Source: Bacillota bacterium (GTDB lineage: Bacteria; Bacillota; Clostridia; Tissierellales; Gottschalkiaceae). Taken from it: a stretch of 64,000 nucleotides of DNA. The stretch is from positions 45,867 to 109,866 of the forward strand of contig JAEZUY010000010.1 of assembly GCA_023420895.1 (NCBI GenBank). Direction: 5' to 3'. Positions 37,499-45,723 of the stretch are shown here, in pieces (position 1 is the stretch's first letter; each line of letters starts with the position of its first letter). Made by a program: the position numbers and the translations under genes. The notes beneath the pieces were generated by a model that did no database searches, was not told the DNA's origin, and saw nothing but the letters and a program-made list of their open reading frames with translations.

Positions 37499-37523
37499 CA
37501 AAATCATACCTTAATAGTATAAT
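37495..37523 (+). promoter_or_regulatory. Promoter of the relQ operon
   Basis: TTAACA, 17 bases, TATAAT; the -35 box overlaps the end of xpt. About 40 bases before the start codon. Confidence 0.75.
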
Positions 37524-37562
37524 ATAATAGTATGTGTATTAATTGTTAAGGTGGAGAGACTT

Positions 37563-38366
37563 ATGATATTTAACTGGAAGAGTTTTCTAATTCCATACGA
37601 ACAGGCAGTTCAGGAGCTCAAAATAAAGTTTAAAAGCATCAGAAATGAATTTAAGCAGATGGATGAATACTCTCCTATAGAATTTGTAACAGGGAGAGTT
37701 AAGCAGATTTCGAGCATCCTTGAGAAATGCGACAGAACGCATCTGCCTCTTGACAGAGTTGGGGAACTCGAAGATATTGCAGGAATTAGAATAATGTGTC
37801 AGCTTGTTGACGATATAGATTCAGTCGTAAAGCTGATACGGGACAGAGACGGGAAAGATCTTGAAATACTTTATGAGAAGGACTATATCAAGAACCTCAA
37901 ACCGAGCGGATACAGATCTTATCATATAATAATAAAATACGTGGTTCAGACTGCTATAGGAGAAAAAGAGATACTGGCCGAAATTCAGGTGAGAACTCTT
38001 GCGATGAATTTCTGGGCTACAATCGAACACTCGCTGAACTACAAATTCGATGAAAATATACCGGAAGAAATAAAAACTAGACTGAAAAATGCTGCAGAAG
38101 CGGCATTCCAGCTGGACAAAGAGATGTCTAAGATAAAAGACGAGATAATGGATTCTCAGGGACTGTTCCATAAGAGATCGAGCTCAGTAGAAGCGGTTCT
38201 TAACAGAATGCAGAATCTGTATCTCCTTCAGATGCCTCATGACCAGATGGAGCTTATAAGAAAGAAATTCTGGGATACTAAAAGAGACGGAAGCCTTGAA
38301 GATATGAACGCACTCAAGGAAGAACTCGATGAATTGATTCAGGTAAGAAAAGGGGAAGATCAGTAG
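37563..38366 (+). CDS. relQ: Small alarmone synthetase RelQ, (p)ppGpp synthetase
   Basis: Makes (p)ppGpp from GTP or GDP and ATP; no hydrolase or regulatory domains. The sequence matches Bacillus YjbM closely: SPIEFVTGRV, GELEDIAGIRIMCQ, SGYRSYH and EIQVRTLAMNFWATIEH. It is 267 residues, some 55 longer than YjbM; the extra part is at the C-terminus after the coiled helix. I start at the ATG at 37563, 4 codons into a longer frame, because AAGGTGGAG lies just before. It appears to head an operon with a DegV gene and an aminotransferase. Confidence 0.93.
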   Translation: MIFNWKSFLIPYEQAVQELKIKFKSIRNEFKQMDEYSPIEFVTGRVKQISSILEKCDRTHLPLDRVGELEDIAGIRIMCQLVDDIDSVVKLIRDRDGKDLEILYEKDYIKNLKPSGYRSYHIIIKYVVQTAIGEKEILAEIQVRTLAMNFWATIEHSLNYKFDENIPEEIKTRLKNAAEAAFQLDKEMSKIKDEIMDSQGLFHKRSSSVEAVLNRMQNLYLLQMPHDQMELIRKKFWDTKRDGSLEDMNALKEELDELIQVRKGEDQ

Positions 38367-38396
38367 AGAATATAAATAGAATTAGGAGAAGGATAT

Positions 38397-39242
38397 ATGC
38401 TTAAGAAAACCGGAATAGTATTAGACAGCACGTCTTATCTAGAAAGAGAATATGCGGAAAAACATAATATAAAAGTGGTTCCGCTTTCTGTAAATATAAA
38501 TGGAAAGGTATTCGATGAAGGTTTCTGCGGAGAATATGATGAAATTTACAGAGAAATAGTGGAGCACGATGGAATTCTTAAGACTTCTCAGCCTCCTTTC
38601 GGAAAGTTCATAGAAGCGTATCAGGAGCTTTTCGACGAGGGAGCAGAGCAGATACTTACTATATGCTTCTCTTCAGTTCTAAGCGGAACAGCAAACGGCG
38701 CAGTTTTAGCTGCAAACGAATTTTCAGATAGAACGATAAAAGTTATAGATACTTATACAGCAGCGGGAGTGCTGAAAAATCTCATAAAAGAGAGTATAGC
38801 GGACCTCGAAAAAGACGATGATCTTGACAGGATAGAAGAGAGAATAAAGAGAGAAGTGGAAAAGAGCACTATAGATCTTACAGTTCTCGATCTCGGATAT
38901 CTCAAAAGAGGAGGAAGACTTTCAAATTCACAGGCGCTCATAGGAAATCTTCTTAAGATAAAGCCTATAATATCTCTTCTCGACGGAGGACTCACACTCA
39001 CAGAAAAAGTGAGAGGAACGAGAAAAGCCGTAAACACTATGATAGACAAGATTAAAGCTCAGGACACTGAACCGAGAAAGATAAGCATAGGATATATCAA
39101 AGATAAAGAAAGCGTTTTAAAACTCAGAGATGAAATAGAAGAGAAATTTCCTGATGCAGAAGTAACTATGGATGAAGTAGGGCCTGTAATCGGAGGACAC
39201 CTCGGACCGGGTTCGTTCGGAATATGCACTCTCTATAAATAA
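38397..39242 (+). CDS. DegV family fatty-acid-binding protein
   Basis: 281 residues. The family hallmarks are GIVLDSTSYL at the N-terminus, LKTSQPPFGKF near residue 62 and GPVIGGHLGPGSFGI at the end. DegV/FakB proteins bind a fatty acid, and in FakAB systems present it to the kinase FakA; no FakA is nearby, so the role is open. It lies 30 bases after relQ. Confidence 0.88.
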   Translation: MLKKTGIVLDSTSYLEREYAEKHNIKVVPLSVNINGKVFDEGFCGEYDEIYREIVEHDGILKTSQPPFGKFIEAYQELFDEGAEQILTICFSSVLSGTANGAVLAANEFSDRTIKVIDTYTAAGVLKNLIKESIADLEKDDDLDRIEERIKREVEKSTIDLTVLDLGYLKRGGRLSNSQALIGNLLKIKPIISLLDGGLTLTEKVRGTRKAVNTMIDKIKAQDTEPRKISIGYIKDKESVLKLRDEIEEKFPDAEVTMDEVGPVIGGHLGPGSFGICTLYK

Positions 39243-39260
39243 ATAGAGGGGGATTTTAAA

Positions 39261-40097
39261 ATGAAAAATGAATCTAAAAGAGACTATTATCTGGTAAACG
39301 GAAAAGAAATTAAAACATCTGACAGCAGTGAATTCGAATCTGTAGAAGCGCCTTACGTATACGAAGTTATAAGAGTTATAGACGGAGTTGCGCTTTTTGA
39401 AGAGGGACATATAGAAAGACTTAAGAAGTCGATAGAATCGCTTGGATTCGAAATGAAGAGAGATGAAAAGCAGCTTTCGGAAGACATGAAAAAACTTATA
39501 GAAATAAACAAAGTGGACTGTCAGAATATTAAAATAATATATGCAGGGCTTGAAGCGGATGAGCCGAAAGTGCTCATGTTCTTTGTAGAATCGCATTATC
39601 CTGCAAAAGAAGTCTATGAAACAGGAATAAAAACTATTCTGTTCCAGTCGGAAAGAGAAAATCCGAATGCGAAAGTTATGAACACTGACCTCAGAAGCAG
39701 AGTGGCTCAGAAGTTTAAAGAAACGGGAGCTTTTGAAGCTTTACTAGTTGATGACAACGGATATATCACAGAAGGAAGCAGATCGAATTTCTTCTTCATA
39801 GACGACGGGGGACTATATACTCCTCCGGCAGAAACTGTGCTTTTAGGAATAACTAGACAGGAAGTCATAGCTTCTGCAAACGACCTTGGAATAGAGCTTC
39901 AGGAAAGGAAACTGAAAGCTGAAGATATAGGAAAGCTTGAAGGAGTTTTTATAACTGGAACTTCGAACGACGCGCTTCCTATAAGATATGTTGACGATAT
40001 AGAAATAAAGACAGTAGAAAGTCCAGTTATGCAGGCTATAATGAAGAAATATGCAGAGAAAGTCGAAAACTATATTAAAGAGAAAAAGCAGAAATAG
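39261..40097 (+). CDS. Class IV PLP-dependent aminotransferase
   Basis: 278 residues of the branched-chain aminotransferase / D-amino acid aminotransferase / aminodeoxychorismate lyase fold. YVYEVIRVIDG near the start, the Lys in NPNAKVMNTD (about residue 138) that probably holds PLP, and the ITEGSRSNFF motif are present. Since ilvB and ilvN follow, a branched-chain role is attractive, but the substrate is not certain from sequence. 18 bases after the DegV gene. Confidence 0.82.
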   Translation: MKNESKRDYYLVNGKEIKTSDSSEFESVEAPYVYEVIRVIDGVALFEEGHIERLKKSIESLGFEMKRDEKQLSEDMKKLIEINKVDCQNIKIIYAGLEADEPKVLMFFVESHYPAKEVYETGIKTILFQSERENPNAKVMNTDLRSRVAQKFKETGAFEALLVDDNGYITEGSRSNFFFIDDGGLYTPPAETVLLGITRQEVIASANDLGIELQERKLKAEDIGKLEGVFITGTSNDALPIRYVDDIEIKTVESPVMQAIMKKYAEKVENYIKEKKQK

Positions 40098-40098
40098 T

Positions 40099-40127
40099 CT
40101 GAAATAAACTGAAAAAAATGTTATAAT
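40099..40127 (+). promoter_or_regulatory. Promoter of ilvB-ilvN
   Basis: CTGAAA, 17 bases, TATAAT. The leader then holds a hairpin (AAGGGCAGAC/GTCTGCTCTT, 40140-40175) without a clear T run. Confidence 0.55.
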
Positions 40128-40203
40128 ATAGAGACATGAAAAGGGCAGACGGAGGGAACTCAGTCTGCTCTTAAATTTAAATAAAAAGAAAGCGGGTGGG
40201 AAA

Positions 40204-41820
40204 ATGATTGTTGCAGATTTAATAGTTAAATGTCTTCAGAAAGAAAATGTTGACACAATATTCGGATATCCAGGTGGACATATACTGCCAGTCTACGAAT
40301 CAGTCAGAAGGAGTGAGATTAAGCACGTCCTCGTCAGAAACGAACAATCTGCTGTTCACAATGCGAACGGTTATGCGAGAACTTCCGGAAAAGCAGGAAT
40401 CTGCATGGCAACATCAGGTCCTGGTGCTACGAACATGATAACGGGAATAAGCACAGCTTATCTGGACTCAGTACCGCTCGTAATCATAACAGGCCAGGTT
40501 CCTTTAGACGAGATTGGAGGAGATTTCTTCCAGGAAGCTGATATAATCGGTTCGACAGAGCCTTTCACAAAATACAACTATCTTGTAAAGAACAAAGAAG
40601 AAATTCCAAATGTAATTAAAAAAGCTTTCAAGATAGCGACTACAGGAAGACCGGGACCTGTTCTGATAGACATACCTAAAGATATTCAGGAACAGAAAGT
40701 GAGAAGCTACGAATATCCGGACGATATTTTCATAAAAGGATACAACCCTGTATTTCAGGGACATATCGGACAGATAAAGAGAGCGGCGAACAATATAAAG
40801 AAAGCCAAGAGACCTGTTATATGCTGCGGAGGAGGAGTTATAAGCTCTGATGCCAAAGAAGAAGTGGCTGAACTTGCAGAAAAGACGGGAATACCTGTTC
40901 TTTCGACTTTCATGGGACTAGGGTCTTTCGACCAGACAAAACCTGAATACGTTGGAATGATTGGAATGCACGGAGAGCCTTATTCGAACAGAGTAATGAA
41001 AGAGTCGGATCTCGTTATAGTTATAGGCTCTAAAGTTGCAGACAGATCTAAAATGGGAACTACAGCTAAGAATAAGAGAATAATTCAGATAGATATAGAT
41101 TCCGCTGAAATAGGGAAAAACCTTGCAGTGGACATACCGATAGTCGGGGACGCTAAAAATATTCTTTCTCAGATAATAGAAAAGCTCGATAAAAAGCCGG
41201 AAATAGACGAATGGAAAGAGCGTGTTGAGGAAATCATAGAGAATACCAGATTCTATGAAGACAAGACTTCTCTTGTAAACCCTAAAAAGGCGATGAAATT
41301 CGTTTCCGATATAATGAATGAAGATACGATTCTCGTTACAGACGTTGGACAGAATCAGTTCTGGGCTGCGAGAAATTTCAAATTTTACGGAAACAGACAG
41401 CTTTTAGGTTCAGGAGGACTCGGAACTATGGGATACAGTCTTTCGGCTTCAATAGGAGCTAAGATAGGAAAACCTGAAAGTCCTGTCGTAGCAGTTATGG
41501 GAGACGGAGGAATCCAGATGCTTCTTGCAGAGCTCGGAGTTGTCAAAGAACAGAATCTGGATATAAAAATCATAGTGTTCAATAATTCAAGACTCGGTAT
41601 GGTAAAAGAGCTTCAGGAGAAGAATTTCGGAAAATCCTGTGTATTCGGAACAGTTTTCACAGAGAGTCCGGATTTTGAAAAAATAGCTGAAGCATACGGA
41701 ATAAAATCAAAAAAAGTTAAGAACAACGAAGAATTTGAAGAAGCATTTAAAGAAGCTCAAGAATCAGGAGAGGCTTATCTGATAGAAGCTTTAGTAGAAG
41801 AAGATTTCAAGACTTTATAG
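40204..41820 (+). CDS. ilvB: Acetolactate synthase, large subunit
   Basis: Condenses two pyruvates to acetolactate, or pyruvate and 2-oxobutyrate, on thiamine diphosphate: first common step of valine, leucine and isoleucine. 538 residues with FGYPGGHILPVY, the catalytic Glu region VRNEQSAVHNANG, and the ThDP/Mg motif GDGGIQM ... NNSRLGMV. The ATG follows GCGGGTGGG. Confidence 0.95.
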   Translation: MIVADLIVKCLQKENVDTIFGYPGGHILPVYESVRRSEIKHVLVRNEQSAVHNANGYARTSGKAGICMATSGPGATNMITGISTAYLDSVPLVIITGQVPLDEIGGDFFQEADIIGSTEPFTKYNYLVKNKEEIPNVIKKAFKIATTGRPGPVLIDIPKDIQEQKVRSYEYPDDIFIKGYNPVFQGHIGQIKRAANNIKKAKRPVICCGGGVISSDAKEEVAELAEKTGIPVLSTFMGLGSFDQTKPEYVGMIGMHGEPYSNRVMKESDLVIVIGSKVADRSKMGTTAKNKRIIQIDIDSAEIGKNLAVDIPIVGDAKNILSQIIEKLDKKPEIDEWKERVEEIIENTRFYEDKTSLVNPKKAMKFVSDIMNEDTILVTDVGQNQFWAARNFKFYGNRQLLGSGGLGTMGYSLSASIGAKIGKPESPVVAVMGDGGIQMLLAELGVVKEQNLDIKIIVFNNSRLGMVKELQEKNFGKSCVFGTVFTESPDFEKIAEAYGIKSKKVKNNEEFEEAFKEAQESGEAYLIEALVEEDFKTL

Positions 41821-41832
41821 GGGTGAATATAG

Positions 41833-42327
41833 ATGAAACAGAAACATATACTTTTAGTTCTAGTAGAAAACCAGTCAGGAGTTCTAAGTAAAGTTTCAGG
41901 ACTCTTCACAAGAAGAGGATACAATATAGACAGTTTATCTGTTGGGGAAACTGAAGATCCTGAAGTTTCAAGAATGACTATAACTACAAGAGGAGACGAC
42001 CACACTATTGAACAGATAGTTAAACAGCTGAACAAGCTTATCGACGTTATAAAAATAATGGAGATAGACAAGGAAGAAGCTGTTACGAGAGAACTTCTTC
42101 TCATAAGAGTCAAGGCTGATAAAGACAACAGATCTTCATTAATCGAAGTAGTTAATATATTCAGAGGAAAGATAATTGACGTTTACGATGAAAGCATAAT
42201 GATAGAGCTTACAGGAGACGAAGACAAGATAGAGGCGTTCACAGAGCTTATGAGACCTTACGGCATACTTCAGTTCAACAGAACAGGTCTTACAGCTCTT
42301 AAGAGAGGTAAATACGCCGATAAATAA
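41833..42327 (+). CDS. ilvN: Acetolactate synthase, regulatory small subunit
   Basis: 164 residues; N-terminal ACT domain (LVLVENQSGVLSKVSGLF) and a C-terminal domain ending DKIEAFTELMRPYGILQFNRTG. It raises activity of IlvB and confers valine feedback in the family. 12 bases after ilvB. Confidence 0.94.
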   Translation: MKQKHILLVLVENQSGVLSKVSGLFTRRGYNIDSLSVGETEDPEVSRMTITTRGDDHTIEQIVKQLNKLIDVIKIMEIDKEEAVTRELLLIRVKADKDNRSSLIEVVNIFRGKIIDVYDESIMIELTGDEDKIEAFTELMRPYGILQFNRTGLTALKRGKYADK

Positions 42328-42334
42328 AAGAGTG

Positions 42335-42362
42335 TTGACAATCACTCAGAGTATAGTATAAA
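42335..42362 (+). promoter_or_regulatory. Promoter of the aromatic operon
   Basis: TTGACA (42335-42340), 16 bases, TATAAA (42357-42362). It lies just past ilvN, so the aromatic operon is independent. Confidence 0.75.
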
Positions 42363-42376
42363 ATGTTATTAGTATA

Positions 42377-42412
42377 TAGAACCCGCAGGGCAGAAAAACT
42401 GCACCCTGCAGG
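42377..42412 (+). other. 5' hairpin in the aromatic leader RNA
   Basis: AACC, GCAGGG and CAG pair with CTG, CCCTGC and GGTT with small bulges. It begins about 8 bases after the predicted transcription start. No T run, so a stabilising 5' hairpin is more likely than a terminator. Confidence 0.5.
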
Positions 42413-42442
42413 TTTCAATGTATAAATTCTGGAGGATAGAAA

Positions 42443-42592
42443 ATGGAAAGACTTATTAGTAAAATTAAGAGTATGGCAAATTCATATTACTTTTATTTCT
42501 TTAGCTGGGGCTATTATTATAGCGCTGGAACTTTGTCATACAAAAAAATAAGCTTAAAAACTAATGAGTCTATATTAGGAATCAGTATATAA
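42443..42592 (+). CDS. Aromatic-rich leader peptide (attenuator)
   Basis: A 49-codon frame (ATG 42443, TAA 42590-42592), its GGAGG 7 bases upstream. Residues 15-26 read YYFYFFSWGYYY: six Tyr, three Phe and one Trp in twelve, plus Tyr33. It sits between a strong promoter and a Rho-independent terminator, ahead of the aroF-led aromatic operon, like leader peptides of classical Phe/Trp attenuation. Stalled translation at these codons would signal lack of charged tRNA. The rest of the peptide is unremarkable. Confidence 0.8.
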   Translation: MERLISKIKSMANSYYFYFFSWGYYYSAGTLSYKKISLKTNESILGISI

Positions 42593-42616
42593 AATTACAA
42601 GCATAGATTGTGATGA

Positions 42617-42644
42617 ATATGCGGAAAAAAGTCTATCCGTATAT
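42617..42644 (+). other. Pre-terminator hairpin in the aromatic leader
   Basis: ATATGCGGA pairs with TCCGTATAT (9 pairs with one wobble) over a 10-base loop, between the peptide stop and the terminator. It probably belongs to the anti-terminator/terminator switch. Confidence 0.5.
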
Positions 42645-42656
42645 CTTAAGATAACT

Positions 42657-42686
42657 AAGAGTCTCATAGGAGGCTCTTTTTTTATT
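42657..42686 (+). terminator. Attenuator terminator before aroF
   Basis: AAGAGTCTC with GAGGCTCTT (9 pairs) around a 4-base loop, then T7 with more T. It would end transcription 50 bases before aroF. Confidence 0.85.
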
Positions 42687-42734
42687 ATATAAATGCAGTT
42701 TTAACTATAATTATATTATTTAGGAGATGATCAG

Positions 42735-43763
42735 GTGATTATTGTATTAAGCAACGAAATGCCAGAAGAAGAGAGATTAGAACTTATTGAGAAAATGAAA
42801 GAAAAGGGACTCAGAATTCACGAGTCTCAGGGTGAAAGCCACAGACTTATAGGTCTTATAGGAAATACCAGCGTAATAGATAAAAATCAGCTGAGCGCTA
42901 TAAGACATATAGAAAAAATCATACCGGTTCAGGAAAGCTACAAACTTGCCAACAAGGCATTCCACACTAAAGAGACTACAGTGATAGATGTAAGCGGAAG
43001 CAAAATAGGCGGAAAAGACATAGCGCTTATGGCGGGACCTTGTTCAGTAGAGTCTGAAGATCAGATAGTTTCAATTGCAAAAGAAATAAAAAAAGCGGGA
43101 GCTACTTTCCTAAGAGGTGGAGCATTCAAGCCTAGAACATCTCCTTACAGCTTCCAGGGACTTGGATCGGAAGGACTTGAACTTCTTAAAATAGCTAAGA
43201 AAGAGACAGGACTTCCAATAGTCAGTGAAATAATGTCGGTTAAATACCTTGACGCTTTCTCTGACGATGTTGACGTTATCCAGGTTGGAGCAAGAAATAT
43301 GCAGAACTTCGACCTTCTTAAGGAACTCGGAACTTTAAAAAGACCTATACTTCTGAAAAGAGGACTTGCAAACACTATAGATGAACTTCTTATGTCAGCT
43401 GAATACATCATGGCTGGAGGAAATGAAGAAGTTATACTTTGTGAAAGAGGAATAAGAACTTTCGAAACTCAGACTAGAAACACTTTAGACCTTTCGGCAA
43501 TACCTGTTCTAAAGAAACACACACACCTTCCTGTAATAGTTGACCCTAGTCACGCTGGAGGAATGTGGTGGCTAGTTGAGCCGCTTGCAAAAGCAGCAGT
43601 TGCAGTAGGTGCAGACGGACTTATGATAGAAGTTCACAATGACCCTGAAAATGCTAAATGTGACGGACAGCAGTCTATAGTTCCGGGAAGATTCGAAGAA
43701 ATAGTTCAGCAGTGCAAGAGAATAGCAGAACTTGACGGAAGAAAACTGGGAAATGTACTTTAA
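42735..43763 (+). CDS. aroF: 3-Deoxy-7-phosphoheptulonate synthase (DAHP synthase)
   Basis: Joins phosphoenolpyruvate and erythrose 4-phosphate, the first step of the shikimate pathway. 342 residues: an N-terminal ferredoxin-like regulatory domain (about 1-67), then a barrel with MAGPCSVESEDQ (Cys103), FLRGGAFKPRTSPYSFQG, and DPSHAGG. This is the type Ibeta enzyme with a fused regulatory domain. The GTG start at 42735 has AGGAGATGA. First gene of the operon behind the attenuator. Confidence 0.95.
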   Translation: MIIVLSNEMPEEERLELIEKMKEKGLRIHESQGESHRLIGLIGNTSVIDKNQLSAIRHIEKIIPVQESYKLANKAFHTKETTVIDVSGSKIGGKDIALMAGPCSVESEDQIVSIAKEIKKAGATFLRGGAFKPRTSPYSFQGLGSEGLELLKIAKKETGLPIVSEIMSVKYLDAFSDDVDVIQVGARNMQNFDLLKELGTLKRPILLKRGLANTIDELLMSAEYIMAGGNEEVILCERGIRTFETQTRNTLDLSAIPVLKKHTHLPVIVDPSHAGGMWWLVEPLAKAAVAVGADGLMIEVHNDPENAKCDGQQSIVPGRFEEIVQQCKRIAELDGRKLGNVL

Positions 43764-43780
43764 TTTGAGAGGTATTTAAA

Positions 43781-44644
43781 ATGGATTTATCAGATTTTAA
43801 TGTGACGATAGCAGGTCTCGGCCTTATCGGCGGGACTTATGCGCTTGGAATAAAAAAGATGAACCCCAAAAATCTCTGGGGTGTTGATCTTTCAGAAAAA
43901 ACGCTTGAAAAAGCGCTTGAAATGGGAGTAATCGACGAAGGATTCACAGATCCTTCAGAGGTTCTCCCTGAATCAGATATAGTTATAGTTGCGATATATC
44001 CAGGGGCTACAGAAGAATTCATAATCAGCAATATGGATAAATTCAAGCCGGGAGCTGTTATAACTGACGGAGTGGGAATAAAGACTCATATCCTTAAAAC
44101 GGTAAACGAGCATTTAAGAGACGATATAGATTTCATAGGAGGCCATCCTATGGCCGGAAAAGAAGTCGGAGGTCTTGAAAATGCAGAACTTGAAATGTTC
44201 AAAGATGCGAACTACCTAATAACTCCTACAGAGAAGAATAAAGAGGAGAATATAAAGCTGGTTGAAGACATCGCCAGAGGAATAGGATTCGGACATGTTG
44301 AGAGAACGACTCCTGAAACTCACGATGAGAATATAGCCTACGTTTCGCAGCTTCCTCATATAGTCGCAGTCGGAATGGTCAACTGCAAAGACGTTGAAGA
44401 TGTCGATTTCTATGCTGGAGGAAGCTACAGAGACACTACTAGAATTGCCAGAATAAACAGCGAACTCTGGACTGAGCTTTTCATAAAGAACAAAGAAAAG
44501 CTTGTAGAGCAGATAGATTTATTCCTGGATTATACGGAGAATTTAAGAAATGCTATAAACGATGAGGATGAAGAAGAAGTGAAGAGAATACTTCATGAAT
44601 CGTTTGAAAGAAAGGGAAGCAGCAAGAACGGAAAGGAGAGATAG
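43781..44644 (+). CDS. tyrA: Prephenate dehydrogenase
   Basis: Oxidatively decarboxylates prephenate to 4-hydroxyphenylpyruvate, the tyrosine branch. 287 residues. NAD(P)-binding GLGLIGG at 12-18; the active region includes GGHPMAGKEVGG. It has no chorismate mutase or ACT domain. It overlaps nothing; aroB starts 2 bases after its stop. Confidence 0.9.
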   Translation: MDLSDFNVTIAGLGLIGGTYALGIKKMNPKNLWGVDLSEKTLEKALEMGVIDEGFTDPSEVLPESDIVIVAIYPGATEEFIISNMDKFKPGAVITDGVGIKTHILKTVNEHLRDDIDFIGGHPMAGKEVGGLENAELEMFKDANYLITPTEKNKEENIKLVEDIARGIGFGHVERTTPETHDENIAYVSQLPHIVAVGMVNCKDVEDVDFYAGGSYRDTTRIARINSELWTELFIKNKEKLVEQIDLFLDYTENLRNAINDEDEEEVKRILHESFERKGSSKNGKER

Positions 44645-44645
44645 T

Positions 44646-45707
44646 TTGAGAACACTCAAAGTCGAACTTCCTGACAAGTCGTACGATATAAAGATATCGG
44701 ACGGACTCAGAAAAGATTTCGGAAAAGAGATAAAAGAAATCTATCAGGGAGAGAAGATATTCATAATAAGCGATGAGAACGTATACGGAATATACGGAGA
44801 AGAACTTGCAGAGAATCTCAGAAAAGAGGGAATCGAGCCGTTTTTCACAGTTGTGAAACCGGGAGAGAGAAGCAAGTCTGTAGACACTCTGGTAAGCGTG
44901 TATAATGATTTGCTCGATAAAGAGATAAACAGAGGACATATGATAGTCGCACTCGGAGGAGGAGTAGTAGGAGATCTTACCGGATTCGTTGCGGCGACTC
45001 TTCTGAGAGGAATAAAATTCATACAGATACCTACATCTCTTCTTGCGCAGATAGACAGTTCAGTCGGAGGAAAAGTTGCGGTGAATCTCGAAAGAGGAAA
45101 GAATCTTGTGGGCAATTTCTACCATCCTGAGAAAGTTCTGATTGACCCTGAAATGCTTCAGACTCTTGACAGAAGATATTTAAACGACGGAACGGCTGAA
45201 GTTATAAAATACGGATGCATAAGAAGCAGAGAGCTTTTTGAAATACTTGAAAATATAAAAGATGAAAAAGACTATATGGACAATATAGGAGACATAATAT
45301 ACAGATGCTGCGATATCAAGAGAGAAGTAGTCGAAGAGGATGAGAAGGACACAGGAATCAGAATGATACTTAACTTCGGACACACTATAGGTCACGCTAT
45401 AGAACAGTTCTTCAATTATGAAAAATACACTCACGGAGAAGCAGTGGCTATGGGAATGTACAGCATAACTAAGAGAAGCGAGGAAAAGGGAGAAACTGAA
45501 GCAGGATGCGCAGAAAAAATAAAGAATCTTCTTCAGAAGTTCAATCTCGAATACGAACTTCCGAAAATGGACCTTGCAGCTGTGGAAAAAGCGGTCAGAG
45601 TCGATAAAAAGACGAATAAGGACAGCATAACAGTTATACTTATAAAGACTATAGGAGAAGCATTCACTAAGAAGATAAAGAAAGAGGAAATCTCAGAATA
45701 TCTATAA
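44646..45707 (+). CDS. aroB: 3-Dehydroquinate synthase
   Basis: Converts DAHP to 3-dehydroquinate with NAD+ and a metal ion, second shikimate step. GGGVVGDLTGFVAAT and NFGHTIGHAIE (metal His) are present. The start is the TTG at 44646 behind GGAGAG, giving 353 residues; the longer frame would overlap tyrA by 50 bases and has no better site. Confidence 0.93.
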   Translation: MRTLKVELPDKSYDIKISDGLRKDFGKEIKEIYQGEKIFIISDENVYGIYGEELAENLRKEGIEPFFTVVKPGERSKSVDTLVSVYNDLLDKEINRGHMIVALGGGVVGDLTGFVAATLLRGIKFIQIPTSLLAQIDSSVGGKVAVNLERGKNLVGNFYHPEKVLIDPEMLQTLDRRYLNDGTAEVIKYGCIRSRELFEILENIKDEKDYMDNIGDIIYRCCDIKREVVEEDEKDTGIRMILNFGHTIGHAIEQFFNYEKYTHGEAVAMGMYSITKRSEEKGETEAGCAEKIKNLLQKFNLEYELPKMDLAAVEKAVRVDKKTNKDSITVILIKTIGEAFTKKIKKEEISEYL

Positions 45708-45723
45708 GAGAGGAGTCAGAGAT

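Noticed and set aside
40136..40174. Twelve-codon frame in the ilvB leader
   Set aside because: No ribosome site and no branched-chain codon run; probably chance.
42377..42412. Hairpin as the terminator of ilvB-ilvN
   Set aside because: A strong promoter lies upstream of it and no T run follows, so it belongs to the aromatic leader.
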